Source: Diploptera punctata (Eukaryota > Arthropoda > Insecta > Blattodea > Blaberidae). Taken from it: a DNA stretch of 64,000 bases. Shown in pieces: positions 31,265 to 43,179 of the stretch (positions are counted from its first letter, which is position 1; every line of letters begins with the position of its first letter). Where the stretch lies: positions 124,001 to 188,000 of the forward strand of contig JASPKZ010007539.1 in NCBI GenBank assembly GCA_030220185.1, read 5' to 3'. The translations under genes were made by a program, and so were the position numbers. The notes under the pieces are model-generated. The model searched no databases. It worked only from the letters and a program-made list of their open reading frames with translations, and had not been told where the DNA came from.

Positions 31265-33360
31265 TAAGTAGACCTACTAGTTCAGCGATTGACGCGAAAA
31301 GAAAGAAGCAATATCAGCGTAAATATAAAGAGAACTATTTGAGGTTGGGGTTTTCATGATGTGGCAAAAAAGATGAATCAAAATCACAGTGTGTATTATG
31401 TTATGAAGTTCTCTCAAATCCACAATGAACTACATGGTCTTTATAGGAAGCCAGATATAATAAGAACAGTTAAGTCTCATAGACTGCGGTAGGCAAGACA
31501 TGTTGCGTGTATGGGGAATGAAAGACGTGCATGGAAGCTTCTTGTAGGAAAGCCAGAGGGAAAACACCCAGTTGATAGACCAAGAATGAGGTGAGAGAAT
31601 AACATTAACTATGATTTGAGGAAAGTAGATTATACAGGAAATGATTGGAAAGCATTAGCTCAGGATATGGATGTATGGAGAGCTTATGTCCGCGCGGCCA
31701 TGAACCTATGGGTTCGATAGTGCCTGTGAGTAAGTAGTCTCAAATCTTTCCATGAAACCAAATAAATTACGAAGGCATTTAGAAAGAAAACATTCAGATG
31801 TTGAAAAATAAGAGTGAAGAATATTTTGCTCGTGCATTTATGCAGTATAAATGGAAAAAAGCTGTTGTAACTGAAGTGGGATCACTAAATTCAAAGGCTT
31901 TGGAATCATCATATTTGGCTAGTTTGCATATTGCTAAAGCTGGAAAACCTCATTCTATAGGTCAGAATCTGATCCTTCCTGTCATTAAGGATTTTGTTAA
32001 AGTTATGTTTGGCAAAAAAGAAGCAAAGCAGTTAGATTTGATTCCCGTGTCAATGGAATGGCTAGTGACGTACAGAATCAACTGATCATGAGAATAAAAG
32101 ACGGTCGATATTTGCAATAAAAATTGACGAATCATGTGACATTGATAATTTATCTCATCTCATTTGTTGTAGATATCAGGGTGCCATCAATGAAGATTTC
32201 TTTGTGAAAACTTATCTACGCATACAACAGCAGAGTGTATTTTCGAACATCTTAATTCATATGTGATTAAGCACAGCATTGATTGGAAAAGAATGTGTTG
32301 GGCTAACATCCGATGGATGTCAAGCAATATGGACGACATAGTGGCATTTTAGTGCGTGTTCGTGAAGTGGCATCAGATGTGATTTGGGTACACTGCTTTA
32401 TTCACAGGAAGCATTGGCTAGTAAGACCATACCAGGTGATATGAAAACAGTTTTCAACACTCCAGTTAAAGTGATCAACTTCATAAAAGCTTGGCCATTG
32501 AACTGAAGACTGTTTTCTGTGCTTTGCGACGAAATGGGTAGTGAACATATGCACCTCCTGCTTCACTCAGAAGTAGTCCTTGTAAAATTTTTCGAGCTTA
32601 GGCAAGAAATTATACTATTTTTTAATGATTATAAGAATGAGCATGCGACTTTGCTTTTAGATAACAATTGGCTGGTCATATTGGCTTACATGGCAAGATA
32701 TTTTCCAAACTTAATAAACTCAATTTTTCCCTTCAAGGCCCAGCAGTCACTGTATTCAAAGCTTATGACAAAGTCTAATAATTCCAGGAAAAGATCAACC
32801 TGTAGTTAAGGTATGTAAAAGTAATTATTTTTCTCCTTTTCAAACATTATATTCTTTTCTAAGCGAAAATATTTCCTTACCTTCTAATTTTTATGATTGT
32901 ATAGCATCCCATCTCTCTGCTGTCAATAATGAGACAAAGTTATTTCTCAGAAAATTACAATGAATTAAAATGGATTCGAGACCCTTTCCTAAATTTAGAT
33001 TCTTAAAGTTCAAATTTACCAGTAAAACTAAGAGAACAGTTGTGTGAAATTAGATGTGATTCTGGCATGAAAACTCAATTGTTACACTCAGATATAACTA
33101 TGTTTTGGACATCAACAAGCCATGAATATCCTGAACTTCCGAATGAGGCATTAAATTAGCTCATGCAGTTTGCAACTTCATGTCTGTGTGAAAAGGGATT
33201 TTCCTCTTTAGTTCAAGTGAAAAACAAGTACGGAAATAAACTTGATGCACACTCTAATTTATGACTCAAATTAATTGCAATTGAACCCAACATACACCAG
33301 TTTATGCCGACACGACATGCATTAATTCGGTGAGTGCAAAATATTTCAACATGTGCTGAA
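31265..33360 (+). pseudogene. hAT transposase (BED finger to dimerisation domain), broken
   Basis: The BED zinc finger begins near 31372 with SQCVLCYEVLSN. It is interrupted by the LINE at 31421-31737 and resumes with RRHLERKHSDV, supplying the two histidines. The catalytic-domain segment 31798-32085 includes SLHIAKAGKPHSIG. Frame-shifted pieces lead to LCDEMGSEHMHLLLHSEV and DNNWLVILAYMARYF. The C-terminal dimerisation part near 33170-33270 includes LCEKGFSSLVQVKNKYGNKL and LKLIAIEPNI. Several stops and shifts make it inactive. The order matches ZBED5-type hAT proteins (recollection). Confidence 0.87.
31421..31737 (+). mobile_element. RTE LINE fragment (copy A family), 9-bp TSD
   Basis: It is a 5'-truncated copy equal to 19845-20165, bounded by TCTCAAATC at 31412-31420 and 31738-31746. 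It ends with TGCCTGTGAGTAAGTAG. It interrupts the hAT BED finger, so it arrived after the hAT. Confidence 0.93.
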
Positions 33361-33508
33361 TTAGAATATAGTATTTTTATTAACATGCATAAAATCATAC
33401 AATATTTACTTTAACTTCGGTAATTAGAGTATACTAATTTAACTTATGGGCCCTATCCTTCAAGGTGGGTCCCGGACTTAAAAAAGTTTGAGAACTGCTG
33501 CTCTAGAG

Positions 33509-33988
33509 CCTTTCATGGCATAAAATTTAAAATTTATTTTTTTAATGTTGTTAATGAAAATGCAGAATTAAAATTTATAAAAGTATTTTGTAAAAGTGGA
33601 ATTTGAATTTATAAAATAAGCTTGCATGAGCTTTTTTTTTGCAAATTAAAATTCTGCATTTTTTTCATTGACAACAGCAAACAAAATTTAACATGTCATA
33701 TAATTAAATTGAATAGTTCTGTGCTTTTGTTTTCTTGTAATGAGAGATGATTTGCTAAAAAATATTATATGAAAACTAAAGTGAATGAGGCTTCATAAAA
33801 TGGAAGTCCTTGCAAAATTTATCACATTTTCTTTTTATGAATACAAATTAAATATTCACTTACATTTGAGAAACTACTGAAATTTCTTTTAGATTTTCAT
33901 GAAAAGTTTTTTCCTTCTTGATTTCAAATAATGATAGTTTTAATCTTTATGAATTTTCAGTTCATGAGCACATAGTTTTTATGATGAT
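33509..33988. other. AT-rich non-coding stretch
   Basis: No motif was recognised between the hAT and the next piggyBac. Confidence 0.55.
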
Positions 33989-34504
33989 TTAACCCATTAG
34001 TGCCCAGTATTACGTAAATGTAACATCTGGATCTTTAAACAATAGCACCTCAAACCCATTGTTGACAGTATAATGTTTATGTAAGTTGCACATTGTTGTG
34101 TTCCAAGAAGTTTGACCTTTCAGTCTGGTTTTTCTTTGTAATAGTTCATAGTGTGAAACAGTGGATTCATATTTATCACTAATTTTCAGACTGCACCATG
34201 GATGAAGAGTAAGTATAAATGAAATAATATATTAAATAATGAAGTTTATTATGTACAAAAGTTTTGATAATTGAATAATATTCACATTTCTGGCACATTC
34301 AGTTGTTATGTATACTTGGAATTGACACAGGGTTTTAATGTAACATGAATGTTATGCTAGGCAGTAATGTAAGCAGATTTCTATATAAAATGCCAGTTTA
34401 TGAACCCCAGCATAATTTATAAAATGTTATTTCTTTCTTTTAAAATAATTTTATGGCAGTATAATTTAGGATCTTTGTTTATTTTTATGGAACTTGCTAA
34501 GATC

Positions 34505-35410
34505 CTAGCACCAGGAACAGTCAAGGAAGCTCTAGACACTTTACTTGGCGGAGAATGATGACATAGAAGACTTTTATTGCTGCTCCTGATTCTAATGCCT
34601 AGACTGATGAAGATTCAGGAGATGAAGACGCAGGTGGGACTCCTAAAAATCTCAGTGAAAAACAACTCCTTACTGAGGCTGAAGTACGAACTGCCAATGG
34701 AAGAGAAATACTACCTGAACCAGCTCAAAATGAAGCAACCTCCCAGCCAGATGCACCAGAAACACGAATTCCTTCAGTATCAGATACACAGTACACAAAA
34801 AATGCACATTGGGTGGATGGTGATTTTCAAAACATCAATAGAGATTTTAATGCTAGTAATTTACCTTCACATAAAGAAAAAAATTGAACTGAAGCTTTAG
34901 AACTTTTCCTCACTGATGAAGTTACCGACTTTATAGTATAAGAATCTAATAGATATGCATTGCACAATAACTGTCTCCATCCTAACATACCAGCAGCCAA
35001 AATAAGATGATTTATCGCTATTCTCATTCTTAATGGGTACAAACAACTGCCTTCTAAGAGAATGTATTGGGAGAATAATGATGACACTCACAATAAATTA
35101 GTGAGCAATGCAATAAGAGGGAATAGGTTTGAATATATCTTGAGATTCATACATTTTTTCTAATAATGATGACTTCAACCCTGAAAAGAAAGACAAATTG
35201 TAGACTGCTTATAAATCGACTCAAGTGAAAGCTGGTGCTTTCTTTGTGCCTGAAAAAAAAAAACTTGTACGATGAGAGCATTGTCGAATATTTTGGAAGA
35301 TGTAGGTTGAATTGGTTTATAAGAGGAAACCCATCCGATTCGGATATAAAGTCTTGTCTTTGAACACCTCTAAAGGATATCTTGTTGACTTTGACATACA
35401 TCAAGGTGTA
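34505..35410 (+). pseudogene. piggyBac transposase, N-terminal half
   Basis: An acidic N-terminus includes TDEDSGDEDAGGTPKNLSEK, followed by LTEAEVRTANG. The core begins EALELFLTDEVTDFIV and NRYALHNNCLHPNIPAAKIR. FIAILILNGYKQLPSKRMYW and IRGNRFEYILRFIHF follow. Then NLYDESIVEYFGR carries the first catalytic aspartate, and FIRGNP follows. The frame fails at about 35410, and the parts with the second and third aspartates are absent. There are in-frame stops. Without the C-terminus it cannot be active. Confidence 0.88.
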
Positions 35411-35521
35411 TACCTAGACTAACAATATAGAGAAGAATTTGGGTAAAGCAATGTCCTAAATGTGACGTGGGATTGTGTATTGATAGCTTTTCTGTGTATC
35501 ACACACAATAAATGACTGAAA

Positions 35522-36100
35522 TAATTTATTTTCTAACGTTAATTATGTGAATGATAAGTTATATGGTGTATTTAATGTTAATAATTTTTGCTCCCATCTG
35601 AAATAGTTTATTTCCTAATGTTGATTATGTGAATGATAAGATATATGGTGTATTTAATGTTAATAATTTTTGCTCCCATCTGAAATAGTTTATTTCCTAA
35701 TGTTGATTATGTGAATGATAAGATATATTGGTGTATTTAATGTTAATAATTTTTGCTCCCATCTGAAATAGTTTATTTCCTAATGTTGATTATGTGAATG
35801 ATAAGATATATGGTGTATTTAATGTTAATAATTTTTGCTCCCATCTGAAATAGTTTATTTCCTAATGTTGATTATGTGAATGATAAGATATATGGTGTAT
35901 TTAATGTTAATAATTTTTGCTCCCATCTGAAATAGTTTATTTCCTAATGTTGATTATGTGAATGATAAGATATATGGTGTATTTAATGTTAATAATTTTT
36001 GCTCCCATCTGAAATAATTTATTTCCTAATGTTGATTATGTGAATGATAAGTTATATGGTGTATTTAATGTTATTAATTTTTGCTCTTATCTGTGCCTAG
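35522..36100. repeat. 82-bp tandem repeat array, about 7 units
   Basis: The phrase ATGATAAG recurs at 35551, 35633, 35715, 35798, 35880, 35962 and 36043. Unit spacing is therefore 81-83 bp. Each unit contains TATGGTGTATTTAATGTTA and TTTTTGCTCCCATCTGAAAT. Inner units are nearly identical, pointing to recent expansion. Confidence 0.96.
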
Positions 36101-36240
36101 TGTTACATATATGTCACGGTCTTTTTTACACAACCAATAAACATAACATTATTTAAATAATCTTATTCTTTTTACTACTTTGTGGATAAAATAGTACATA
36201 TATCATGAAAAAAATAATAATTCGGGCACTAAATGATTAA

Positions 36241-36963
36241 GAATGGATGTAAATAATTAGAAAAATAGATTTCAATCAAATATAGCAGTGCCAAGGTTAA
36301 GGATAACTAAAATTCAAACGTCTTATTCATATTTTTCCCTAAATGATACAATAAATTATCTTAACATGATTTAAAATCATGATAATAAAAATGTTTAAAA
36401 ACACTAGATAAAATAATTTGCACATTTGTCAAGTTTTAAATTTAGATAATGCCACCTTCATACTGATTTTATTAGTTTATGAAAACAATTGAAAAATGGA
36501 TTTTTATGTAAATAAATATTGTTTCTTATAGATAGAAAATTAAAACTAAGACATGAATTCCAAACCATAATACTAATCTAGTAAATCTGTATATGAAATG
36601 CTATTTCACATAAAAATACATATTTTTGTAGTATTTTTATGTGAATACACATTTCAAATAATTTGGCTAAAATCACACAAACGGTCATCTTTTAGTTAAA
36701 ATTTTTTAATCAATCCAAAAAATCTTAAATTTTTCATATTAATGAAAGCACAATGTGAATGATTTTCATTCTTAAACAGATTATGTCATGTCATAATCAA
36801 AGGGAAACCACTTATTTCTGATTAGGCCGAAACAATTAACTGGACTTGATTTTCTCATCAGCATCTTGTCAGTCAGTCATTTGTCTTGATTACATCAGAC
36901 CAGTTATACAGTAATGATAAATAAAGTGATTGGTAAAATAGCGCTGAAAAAAAAAAGCCAAGT
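36241..36963. other. AT-rich non-coding stretch
   Basis: Contains a small hairpin around 36600-36650 (TTTCACATAAAAATACA and its inverse). No gene was recognised. Confidence 0.5.
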
Positions 36964-37078
36964 GTTCATACTTGTATGCAGCAATATGTTGCTGAATTTA
37001 GTAGAATTTTTACAAATAATGGAAAAACTCTTTTCTGCCAAAAATGTGAGAAATTTCATTGTAAGGATAAGTAGACAT
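36964..37078 (+). pseudogene. BED/CGGBP1-like zinc-finger fragment
   Basis: The frame reads YVAEFSRIFTNNGKTLFCQK and then CEKFHCKDK, ending in TAG. A pair of cysteines follows NGKTLFC, as in the N-terminal finger of hAT-derived BED proteins. It is similar in style to the relic at 1325-1445. It is short and its identity is tentative. Confidence 0.35.
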
Positions 37079-37283
37079 TGGTGAAATTGAAAATCTGTGT
37101 TTCAGTGACATTTCCTTAATGATATGCAAGACTATCTTCTTGTGATGTTGAACAGTCCTGCTCCCAGTGATGTGCAATGTTCCAAAACAACCAACATCAG
37201 TTTGTGATGGAAAACTTGGAGAAAGTTTTCATTATATTTAAATTAATATTGGGAAGTAAACATTATGAGGTTATATCAATAAT

Positions 37284-37427
37284 AGTGAGTAGAGAACATA
37301 TTTTTAATGACTCACCTCATACAATTTCAAATTTCTTTGATATTGATGAGATGTCTGAAACCATTGGCATCAAAGAAATTTGAAATTGTATGAGGTGAGT
37401 CAATAAAAATATGTTCTCCACTCACTG
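37284..37427. repeat. Short palindrome with PLE-end motif
   Basis: Arms of about 57 bp run from AGTGAGTAGAGAACATATTT to its inverse ending CTCCACTCACT, around a roughly 30-base loop. Both arms contain GACTCACCTCATA, the phrase that ends the PLE copies at 50401, 27117 and 37900. Confidence 0.85.
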
Positions 37428-37738
37428 TTAAAGTTTTCATTGTTCACTGCAAAAGTGAGTTTTTTAACCCTCCACTCTCTCAATATGATTAATGATTTTT
37501 AAGAGTATTTATTATTTTCAATATTGAAACAAAATATTTTTGCATCTTTATACACATTTTCCATTTTTTACTGTATAAAAATAAAATATTTTCTAGTTTT
37601 TTAGCACATAAAATTTTCCTAATAATATTATTTATGTACATTTAATATAGCAGTTTTACTGACTTTCTTATGTTATACCTAAGGACCTATTGGTTTTTCA
37701 CTATTTTTTAAGCACATTTAAAGATGCCTAGCTGGATT
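37428..37738. other. AT-rich non-coding stretch
   Basis: Nothing was recognised before the LINE target duplication. Confidence 0.5.
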
Positions 37739-37827
37739 AATGCATTATAAAAATAATGAAAGGAATGTGCACATTTGTGCAAAGATCTTTTCACACGTCT
37801 CTGCTATATTCAGCAAACGATTTCACT

Positions 37828-38585
37828 CTTATTAAGTTATGTAGATAGAAAATAACACTATGAGGTTTTTTAATATTGTTTATTTTTTATTATTTCACTC
37901 ACCTCATACTTCATAACTCCTCGCAAACCCAGGGTTTCGTCACATCATTTGTGACATTCTCAATGCTGTGTCACGTTCACAACTGACGTCCAACGGCCTT
38001 CTATCCTGCAGACTGACCTCCGCGCCATCTGATGGCTGACCGACAAATTTCCAAATCAGTGTTCTCTCCTTATAACCAGGTATTTCAAAATTCATAGTTG
38101 TATTTTCATTCTTGCATATGTAAATTTTTTCCCAAATTGTGTTTCCTTCGGGTTTTCCAATTGTTTAAGTAATTTTGTTTTGGTTTCTATACTATGTTTT
38201 TCTGACCAGGCATGTGCAGCTATTACAGATCAGTCATGTAAAAATCTGCAATAGCTGCACATGCCTGGTCAGAAAAACATAGAATAGAAACCAAAACAAA
38301 GTTACTTAAACAATTGGAAAAACCGAAGGAACTCACAATTTGGGAAAAAATTTACATATGCAAGAATGAAAATACAACTATGAATTTTGAAATACCCGGT
38401 TATAAGGAGAGAAGACTGATTTGGAAATTCGTCGGTCAGCCATCAGATGGCGCAGAGGTCAGCCTGCAGGATAGAAGGCCATTGGACGTCAGTTGTGAAC
38501 GTGACACAGCATTGAGAATGTCACAAATGATGTGACGAAACCCTGGGTTTGCGAGGAGTATGAGGTGAGGGAAATAATAAAAAAT
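37828..38585. mobile_element. Palindromic PLE fragment with 13-bp TSD
   Basis: Two inverted copies of a PLE 3' segment of about 340 bp each (about 37878-38218 and 38240-38583) face each other around a roughly 20-base centre at TTACAGATCAGTCATG. The whole is flanked by AAACGATTTCACT at 37815-37827 and 38586-38598. The arms match 50401-50740 of the large PLE and differ from each other at only a few positions. Confidence 0.88.
38260..38538 (+). pseudogene. PLE endonuclease C-terminal coding fragment (right arm)
   Basis: The plus strand of the right arm encodes AWSEKH-like remnants, then MEKPKELTIWEKIYICKNEN and FVGQPSDGAEVSLQDRR, ending with TGA at 38533-38535. It is the region after the GIY-YIG core in PLE proteins, matching 50500-50700 on the minus strand. 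The left arm encodes the same on the opposite strand. No catalytic motif is present. Confidence 0.75.
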
Positions 38586-38599
38586 AAACGATTTCACTT

Positions 38600-40897
38600 T
38601 TTTTTATGCATTTGTTTAAGTGGTACCTCTAGCACTCTTTGCCACAAAGTGCACAAATACACATATCGTTCAGTTTGTGAAATTACTTTGTTACACATAT
38701 TTTATGGTGTAATCCATTTATCAGGAAACGTGTCACCATATGTCTAAGATTGTAGTTCGCTATTGTCCATTCTCTATTCATCATGGCTTCGGTGCAGTAG
38801 AAGTCTTCCCAGATGCTTTAGTCTCTTTTCATTCCTTTCCTTGATGTGTTTCTCAGTTGCATTTGTAGATGATAATCCCAGACTGATTCTGATATCCTCT
38901 ATGTAGAATGTTTCCTTTGCTAGCTCGTATATACGTCTTGTTGGTGTGTATTTTGATACTCAAACAGAGCATTTCAGGAAACTTGCCTTTACTCTATCTG
39001 TGGTTACTAAGTAGGTGGTCATAAGGTTTTACCAGATAAGATGTATACCATATGTGACTATAGGCGTTATTTTAACACTGAACAGGAAGAGAGCTGTTTT
39101 GAGATCTAGGAGTTCAGGTATGGAAAAGTCCTGGAAAGCTCTGATGGCTGCTATTGCTTTTTCCTTGACATGGGTTCTGAAGAATGGCATTGTCGTTTGT
39201 AGTCCTATTCATAGGTCGTTGTAATGATTCACTATTTTTAGTTCTTTTCTGAAAGTTAAGGTGTCAGTTTTGGCTATCTTGCCCCCTATCTAAATATTAT
39301 TTGTACAGCTTTTTCTTTGTTGATGGTGAAGTCATTGTGCTTAGAATTCTTTTGCAGTTTATCAAATGCTAGTTCAAGTTGTTCTTTGTTGTTTGAACCA
39401 ATAACCATATCATCTGTATACATATATATTACTATTTGTGTGTTGTCCGTCATGAATGCTTCCACCATGTCTGATGTGGCCACATTGAAGAGCAGTGGGC
39501 TTATCGGGATCTCCTGTAACACCTCATTCGTTTGCATTATACCACCTAATATGCTGGTTCCGTCATCTATGGCTATTGTATTCATTGAAAGTATGTTTTT
39601 ATTATGGATACTATTCTGTTGTTCTTTCCTATTCTTACTTCTAATTTTGTGATCAGTTTCTGTCTGTACATGAAATTGAAGACTTTGATGTAATCTATGA
39701 ACACAGAGTAGAATTTTTGTTTGTGGTGCCACAGAGTGTCGACTATGTTTTCTAGTAGATTCCCTACTGCTTACAGGGTAGTCCTTCCTCTTCGGAATCC
39801 AAACTAGTGTTCTGTGATTTTTTTCGTCAATCTCTGTTGTTAGCCTTTGTGTGATCAGTCATGTAAAAATTTTGAACAGATTGCTTTCCAGGACTATGTC
39901 TCTATATGAGTCTGGTGAGCTTGTATTACCTTTTTCTATGTACAGGGTCTTTAAGATTGACTCTCTTCATGTTCGAGGTATAGTCCCTTTCTCCATACAT
40001 GTATCAAACAATTTTATCCACACACTTAGGAAAGCATCTTTTGATGTCTTATTGTGCTCATTATATATACCATCATGTCCTGCTGCCTTTCCCTTTGCTA
40101 GATGTTTAATTGTTCTTCTATGAAGCTCTGGAATGCTGGATGGTTTCCTGTAACTTCCCTCATCTGTAGTGCCTCTAAATGATTTCCTTTGTTCAGTATA
40201 TTGGATAAGTGATTTGTCCAGGTTTCCATTGTTATGTCATTTGGAAAGCGTGGTTTCCTTTGATTTTGAGCTTTGAAAGGGATCTTTAGTGCCACTTCTG
40301 CTAGTATATTTGCTTCATGCTCCAGGTATGCCACTTTATTCTCTTTTATCATCTTTTGTATGCCTTGCATTCTGCAGCGTAAGTTTCCTGACCATTAATG
40401 TTCCTGTTTGATTTGGTATTACGGAGGGCTTGTATGACTAACTTTCTTCATGGAAAGCACTCGGCATCAAACCATGCGTGTGCTCTCCTGTTTGCCTCTT
40501 GTTACCAGTATCAAAGCTTGTTTTAGTCTGTTTGTAGCTTCCATTACTACATCTAGGGATCTTGTTTCTGTGGTTTTAAATGAGTTTTTGAGTTCCTTCG
40601 ATTGATGGTAACTTCTCTTTCTCAAGATTCCTTGTGAATTTGGTTCTCCTTTGCTTGATGCTGGTTTTTTTTTTGTTATTTTTGGCAACAAGAAATTTGT
40701 GTGTACTGGGAGGTGTTTCCTCAGTGGATTGTTGTCTTCAAACTTCCATGAATGCACTTTAATTTCCCTGTTTGTGAATATCAAGTCGATCGTGCTAGCG
40801 CCATTATGGCAGATGTAAGTTGGCTCTGTGTTCTTGCATTCACTAGATGGAACCCTTCTTTCTCGAGAAATGAAAGTACCATATCGCTTTTCTGGTC
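38600..40897 (-). pseudogene. I/Jockey-type LINE ORF2 relic
   Basis: Going down from 40897: the last endonuclease part with STIDLIFTNREIKVHSWKF near 40790, a linker with RKRSYHQSKELKNSFKT, and YLEHEANILAEVALKIPF with FPNDITMETWTNHL. RT pieces include NEVLQEIPISPLLFNVATSD (motif B, degraded) and YMYTDDMVIGSNNKEQLE (motif C with YADD changed to YTDD). The C-terminal FLINGLHHKIC and ICALCGKEC lie near 38640-38720. Numerous stops and shifts are present. The residue order parallels the copy at 14823-16278. Confidence 0.87.
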
Positions 40898-40910
40898 AAT
40901 GCATTATAAA

Positions 40911-41894
40911 TATCAGTAAAAGCATCTAATGCAGTAAACTCTCGATTTTCTGCATACAGATTAATGGTAGCATTATAATTTTAGAATAAATATGCATTTA
41001 TATTTAGAATATTCTAAGTTGTTATGGTTATTCTACCTTGTTAGTAAATGATAACAGACAATAAGTGATATTTCTAGAGTATGTACTACCACAAAAAAAT
41101 ACTTTAATAAACAATCTCACAGCTAATTAAAAAATTATACCTACTTTGTTAAATGCTGTGATTTGTTATGTTTATTGCCACATAAACTAATTTATTCATC
41201 TCTCTACATTATGTCACATGCTATGTAGGAACTATAGGATTTTTAGGTTATAAAAATCTAGATTTAGGTACCTAAAATAGTCTTTAAAAACTGTATAGTT
41301 TCTAAAACATTGCTTTAGGCTTTTAAAACATGGAACATAATATTTAACAGCAAAATGGATGTAAAAATTAAGAAATTAATACAAGAAATCAGACTGATTA
41401 AGTGTATTGACCACAAAGTAAATAATTTAATTTCTTTAATGATGCTTTTGATTTTCCTGATACACTTATTACAAAATAATGAAGAGTCTACACCCTCCAA
41501 TTTTTTGTTTAAACATTTAAGAATTTAACAATAATAAATTTATTGACACGCATTGCTGAAATTCGTTTCTCAAAGTACCACCTTGGTGAAAGTTGGGAAG
41601 GAAGAGGTTGTGGTTTAGCAGGACTTCTTATAATCCAAGAGGGAGTTGGATTCAGGTACGTTTCAGCCAGCAAATGACCTCTCTAGGCCAGCTTTCGAGG
41701 GGTGAGGAAAGTATTTTCCAAATAGGTCAAATTCTAGGGAAAAAATCTGATTATCTTGACTCTCAAGGGTGGCCACTCAAGAAAAGCCTCGACTGGGTAC
41801 TCAGGAGGTTCCTTCATACCTTCAAATATATAAACAGGTAATGAGGGTGGGTCAGGATGGGTCAAGGTGAGTCAGGGTCCTGGGTGAGGTGAAC
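40911..41894. other. Mostly AT-rich non-coding stretch
   Basis: The last 300 bp are less AT-rich, with an 82-codon frame (41593-41841) that has a vague repeat-like look (NPRGSWIQV) but no assignable family. Confidence 0.45.
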
Positions 41895-41902
41895 CAGTGA
41901 AT

Positions 41903-43179
41903 GACGCAATCTCAAAAGCAAAGACAAGAAGACATTTTAAGTGAAACGACCACCATACATTATATCTAGAATTCGTCGACTACAACAAGGCATTCGACTC
42001 AGTAGAACATTCAAGTGTCCTCCAGGCATTACACACCCAAGGAATCGAACACAAATACATCCGCGTTCTGGATAAGATCTACAGCTAAAGCTATGCCAAG
42101 GTGAAGACAGAAATTGTGGGACAACCATTCAGTCTCAAAAGAGGAGTACGACAAGGTGACTCAATTTCTCCTAAACTTTTTACATGCGTGCTTGAAGACA
42201 TATTTCGAAAACTAAACTGGAGCAAGAAATACGGAGTAAATATAAACGGGAGCAGGCTATCCAACTTAAGATTTGCTGATGACGTGGTATTGTTCGCCAG
42301 ATCCCCTAAACAACTCCAATCAATGCTACAAGAGCTATCAGAAACTAGCAAAATTGCAGGCCTTTCGATGAACAAAAGCAAGACACAAATTATGTCAAAT
42401 CGTCCGGAAAATCCAATCAAAGTCAATGGAATGGATCTTCAATATGTAAGCGAGTATATATACTTAGGACAGCTACTCTCCTTCCATCAGAAAGTAGAGA
42501 AAGAAATAAGCAGAAGAATAGCTCTCGCCTGGAAGGCGTTCTGGTCACTGAAATTTATACTGCTGGACAAGTCACTCAACCGGAAACTCAAAATGGAAAC
42601 ACTATAAACCTGTGTTCTTCCAACACTGTTATATGGCTGCCAAACTTGGAATCTTACTGCCAAACTGAAGTACACACTCCAAGTATGCCAAAGAAAAATG
42701 GAGAGGAAAATCTTAGGCATAACTCTGAAGGACAGAATCTCGAATACAACACTTCAAGCGATGTCCTCAACAACTGATCCTGCGCAACAAGCCATCAGGA
42801 AAAAATGGAAGTGGGGAGGCCACATCGCAAGAATACAGGACGACAGGTGGATAATAAAAACAACCATGTGGGACCCCTACACAGGCAAGAGACAGCGCGG
42901 AAGACCAAGATGACGATGGGCTGACATCTTCAAAGAACGAGCAGGGGCGTAATGGTCCAGAGTCGCCAGATGCAGGAAAAGCTGGAGAACGATGGAGAGC
43001 CAACTGTGCATTAACTAATCACAGAACAGACAGTGTATACAAACCAAGTGCTACATCCAAGTCAACTTCTCACCATGGAGTAGCTCACCGGGTGACACTC
43101 ACAATAGAGCTTAACCCCCTGTACAGGGAGGCCTTTGCCCTAAAGGGACATATCAGGCTTTATTTATTTATTTATTTAT
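41903..43179 (+). mobile_element. RTE-type LINE (third family), 5'-truncated
   Basis: It ends in TTTATTTATTTATTTATTTA, a tetranucleotide tail. The 8-bp CAGTGAAT occurs on both sides (41895-41902 and 43180-43187) and may be the target duplication. Its base composition is more balanced than the surroundings. Confidence 0.8.
41943..43020 (+). pseudogene. RTE LINE reverse transcriptase, C-terminal half
   Basis: Motif A FVDYNKAFDSVEHSSVLQAL is followed by an in-frame stop near 42086, then RGVRQGDSISPKLFT (motif B) and RFADDVVLFARSPKQL (motif C, FADD type). YVSEYIYLGQLLSF leads to LKMETL and a TAA. After it, LLYGCQTWNLTAK, RKMERKILGITLKDRI, KWGGHIARIQDDRW and KRQRGRPR follow, with a TGA before RWADIFK. 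Few lesions are seen. The arrangement is RTE-like and distinct from the families at 19050 and 59720. Confidence 0.93.

Larger units (their letters stand above)
31021..33500 (+). mobile_element. hAT transposon (ZBED/Buster-like) with 8-bp TSD
   Basis: The ends are CAGCATTTATCAAACT and AGTTTGAGAACTGCTG, imperfect inverted repeats of the common hAT CAG...TCTCAAACT type. They are flanked by CTCTATAG (31013-31020) and CTCTAGAG (33501-33508), an 8-bp duplication with one mismatch, as hAT transposases make. The interior encodes a ZBED5/SCAND3-like transposase. A 317-bp LINE lies within it. Confidence 0.9.
33993..36236 (+). mobile_element. piggyBac-like element with internal tandem array
   Basis: Ends CCCATTAGTGCCC and GGGCACTAAATGA are inverted repeats, with TTAA at 33989-33992 and 36237-36240. 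It holds the N-terminal half of a piggyBac transposase and then an array of 82-bp repeats where the C-terminal half should be. The ends match the family at 18304-20991. Confidence 0.9.
37752..40897 (-). mobile_element. I/Jockey-type LINE, second copy, 13-bp TSD
   Basis: It is bounded by AATGCATTATAAA at 37739-37751 and 40898-40910. On the minus strand it runs from the end of the endonuclease through RT to a C-terminal knuckle and 3' UTR. It is the same family as 14769-16278 but older and longer. A palindromic PLE piece sits in its 3' UTR (37828-38585) with its own duplication. Confidence 0.85.

Noticed and set aside
35522..36100. Regularly spaced repeats considered as a CRISPR array
   Set aside because: Units are direct 82-bp tandem copies without unique spacers, inside a eukaryotic transposon.
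41593..41841. 82-codon frame considered part of the following LINE
   Set aside because: It lies outside the candidate target duplication at 41895 and shows no LINE motif.
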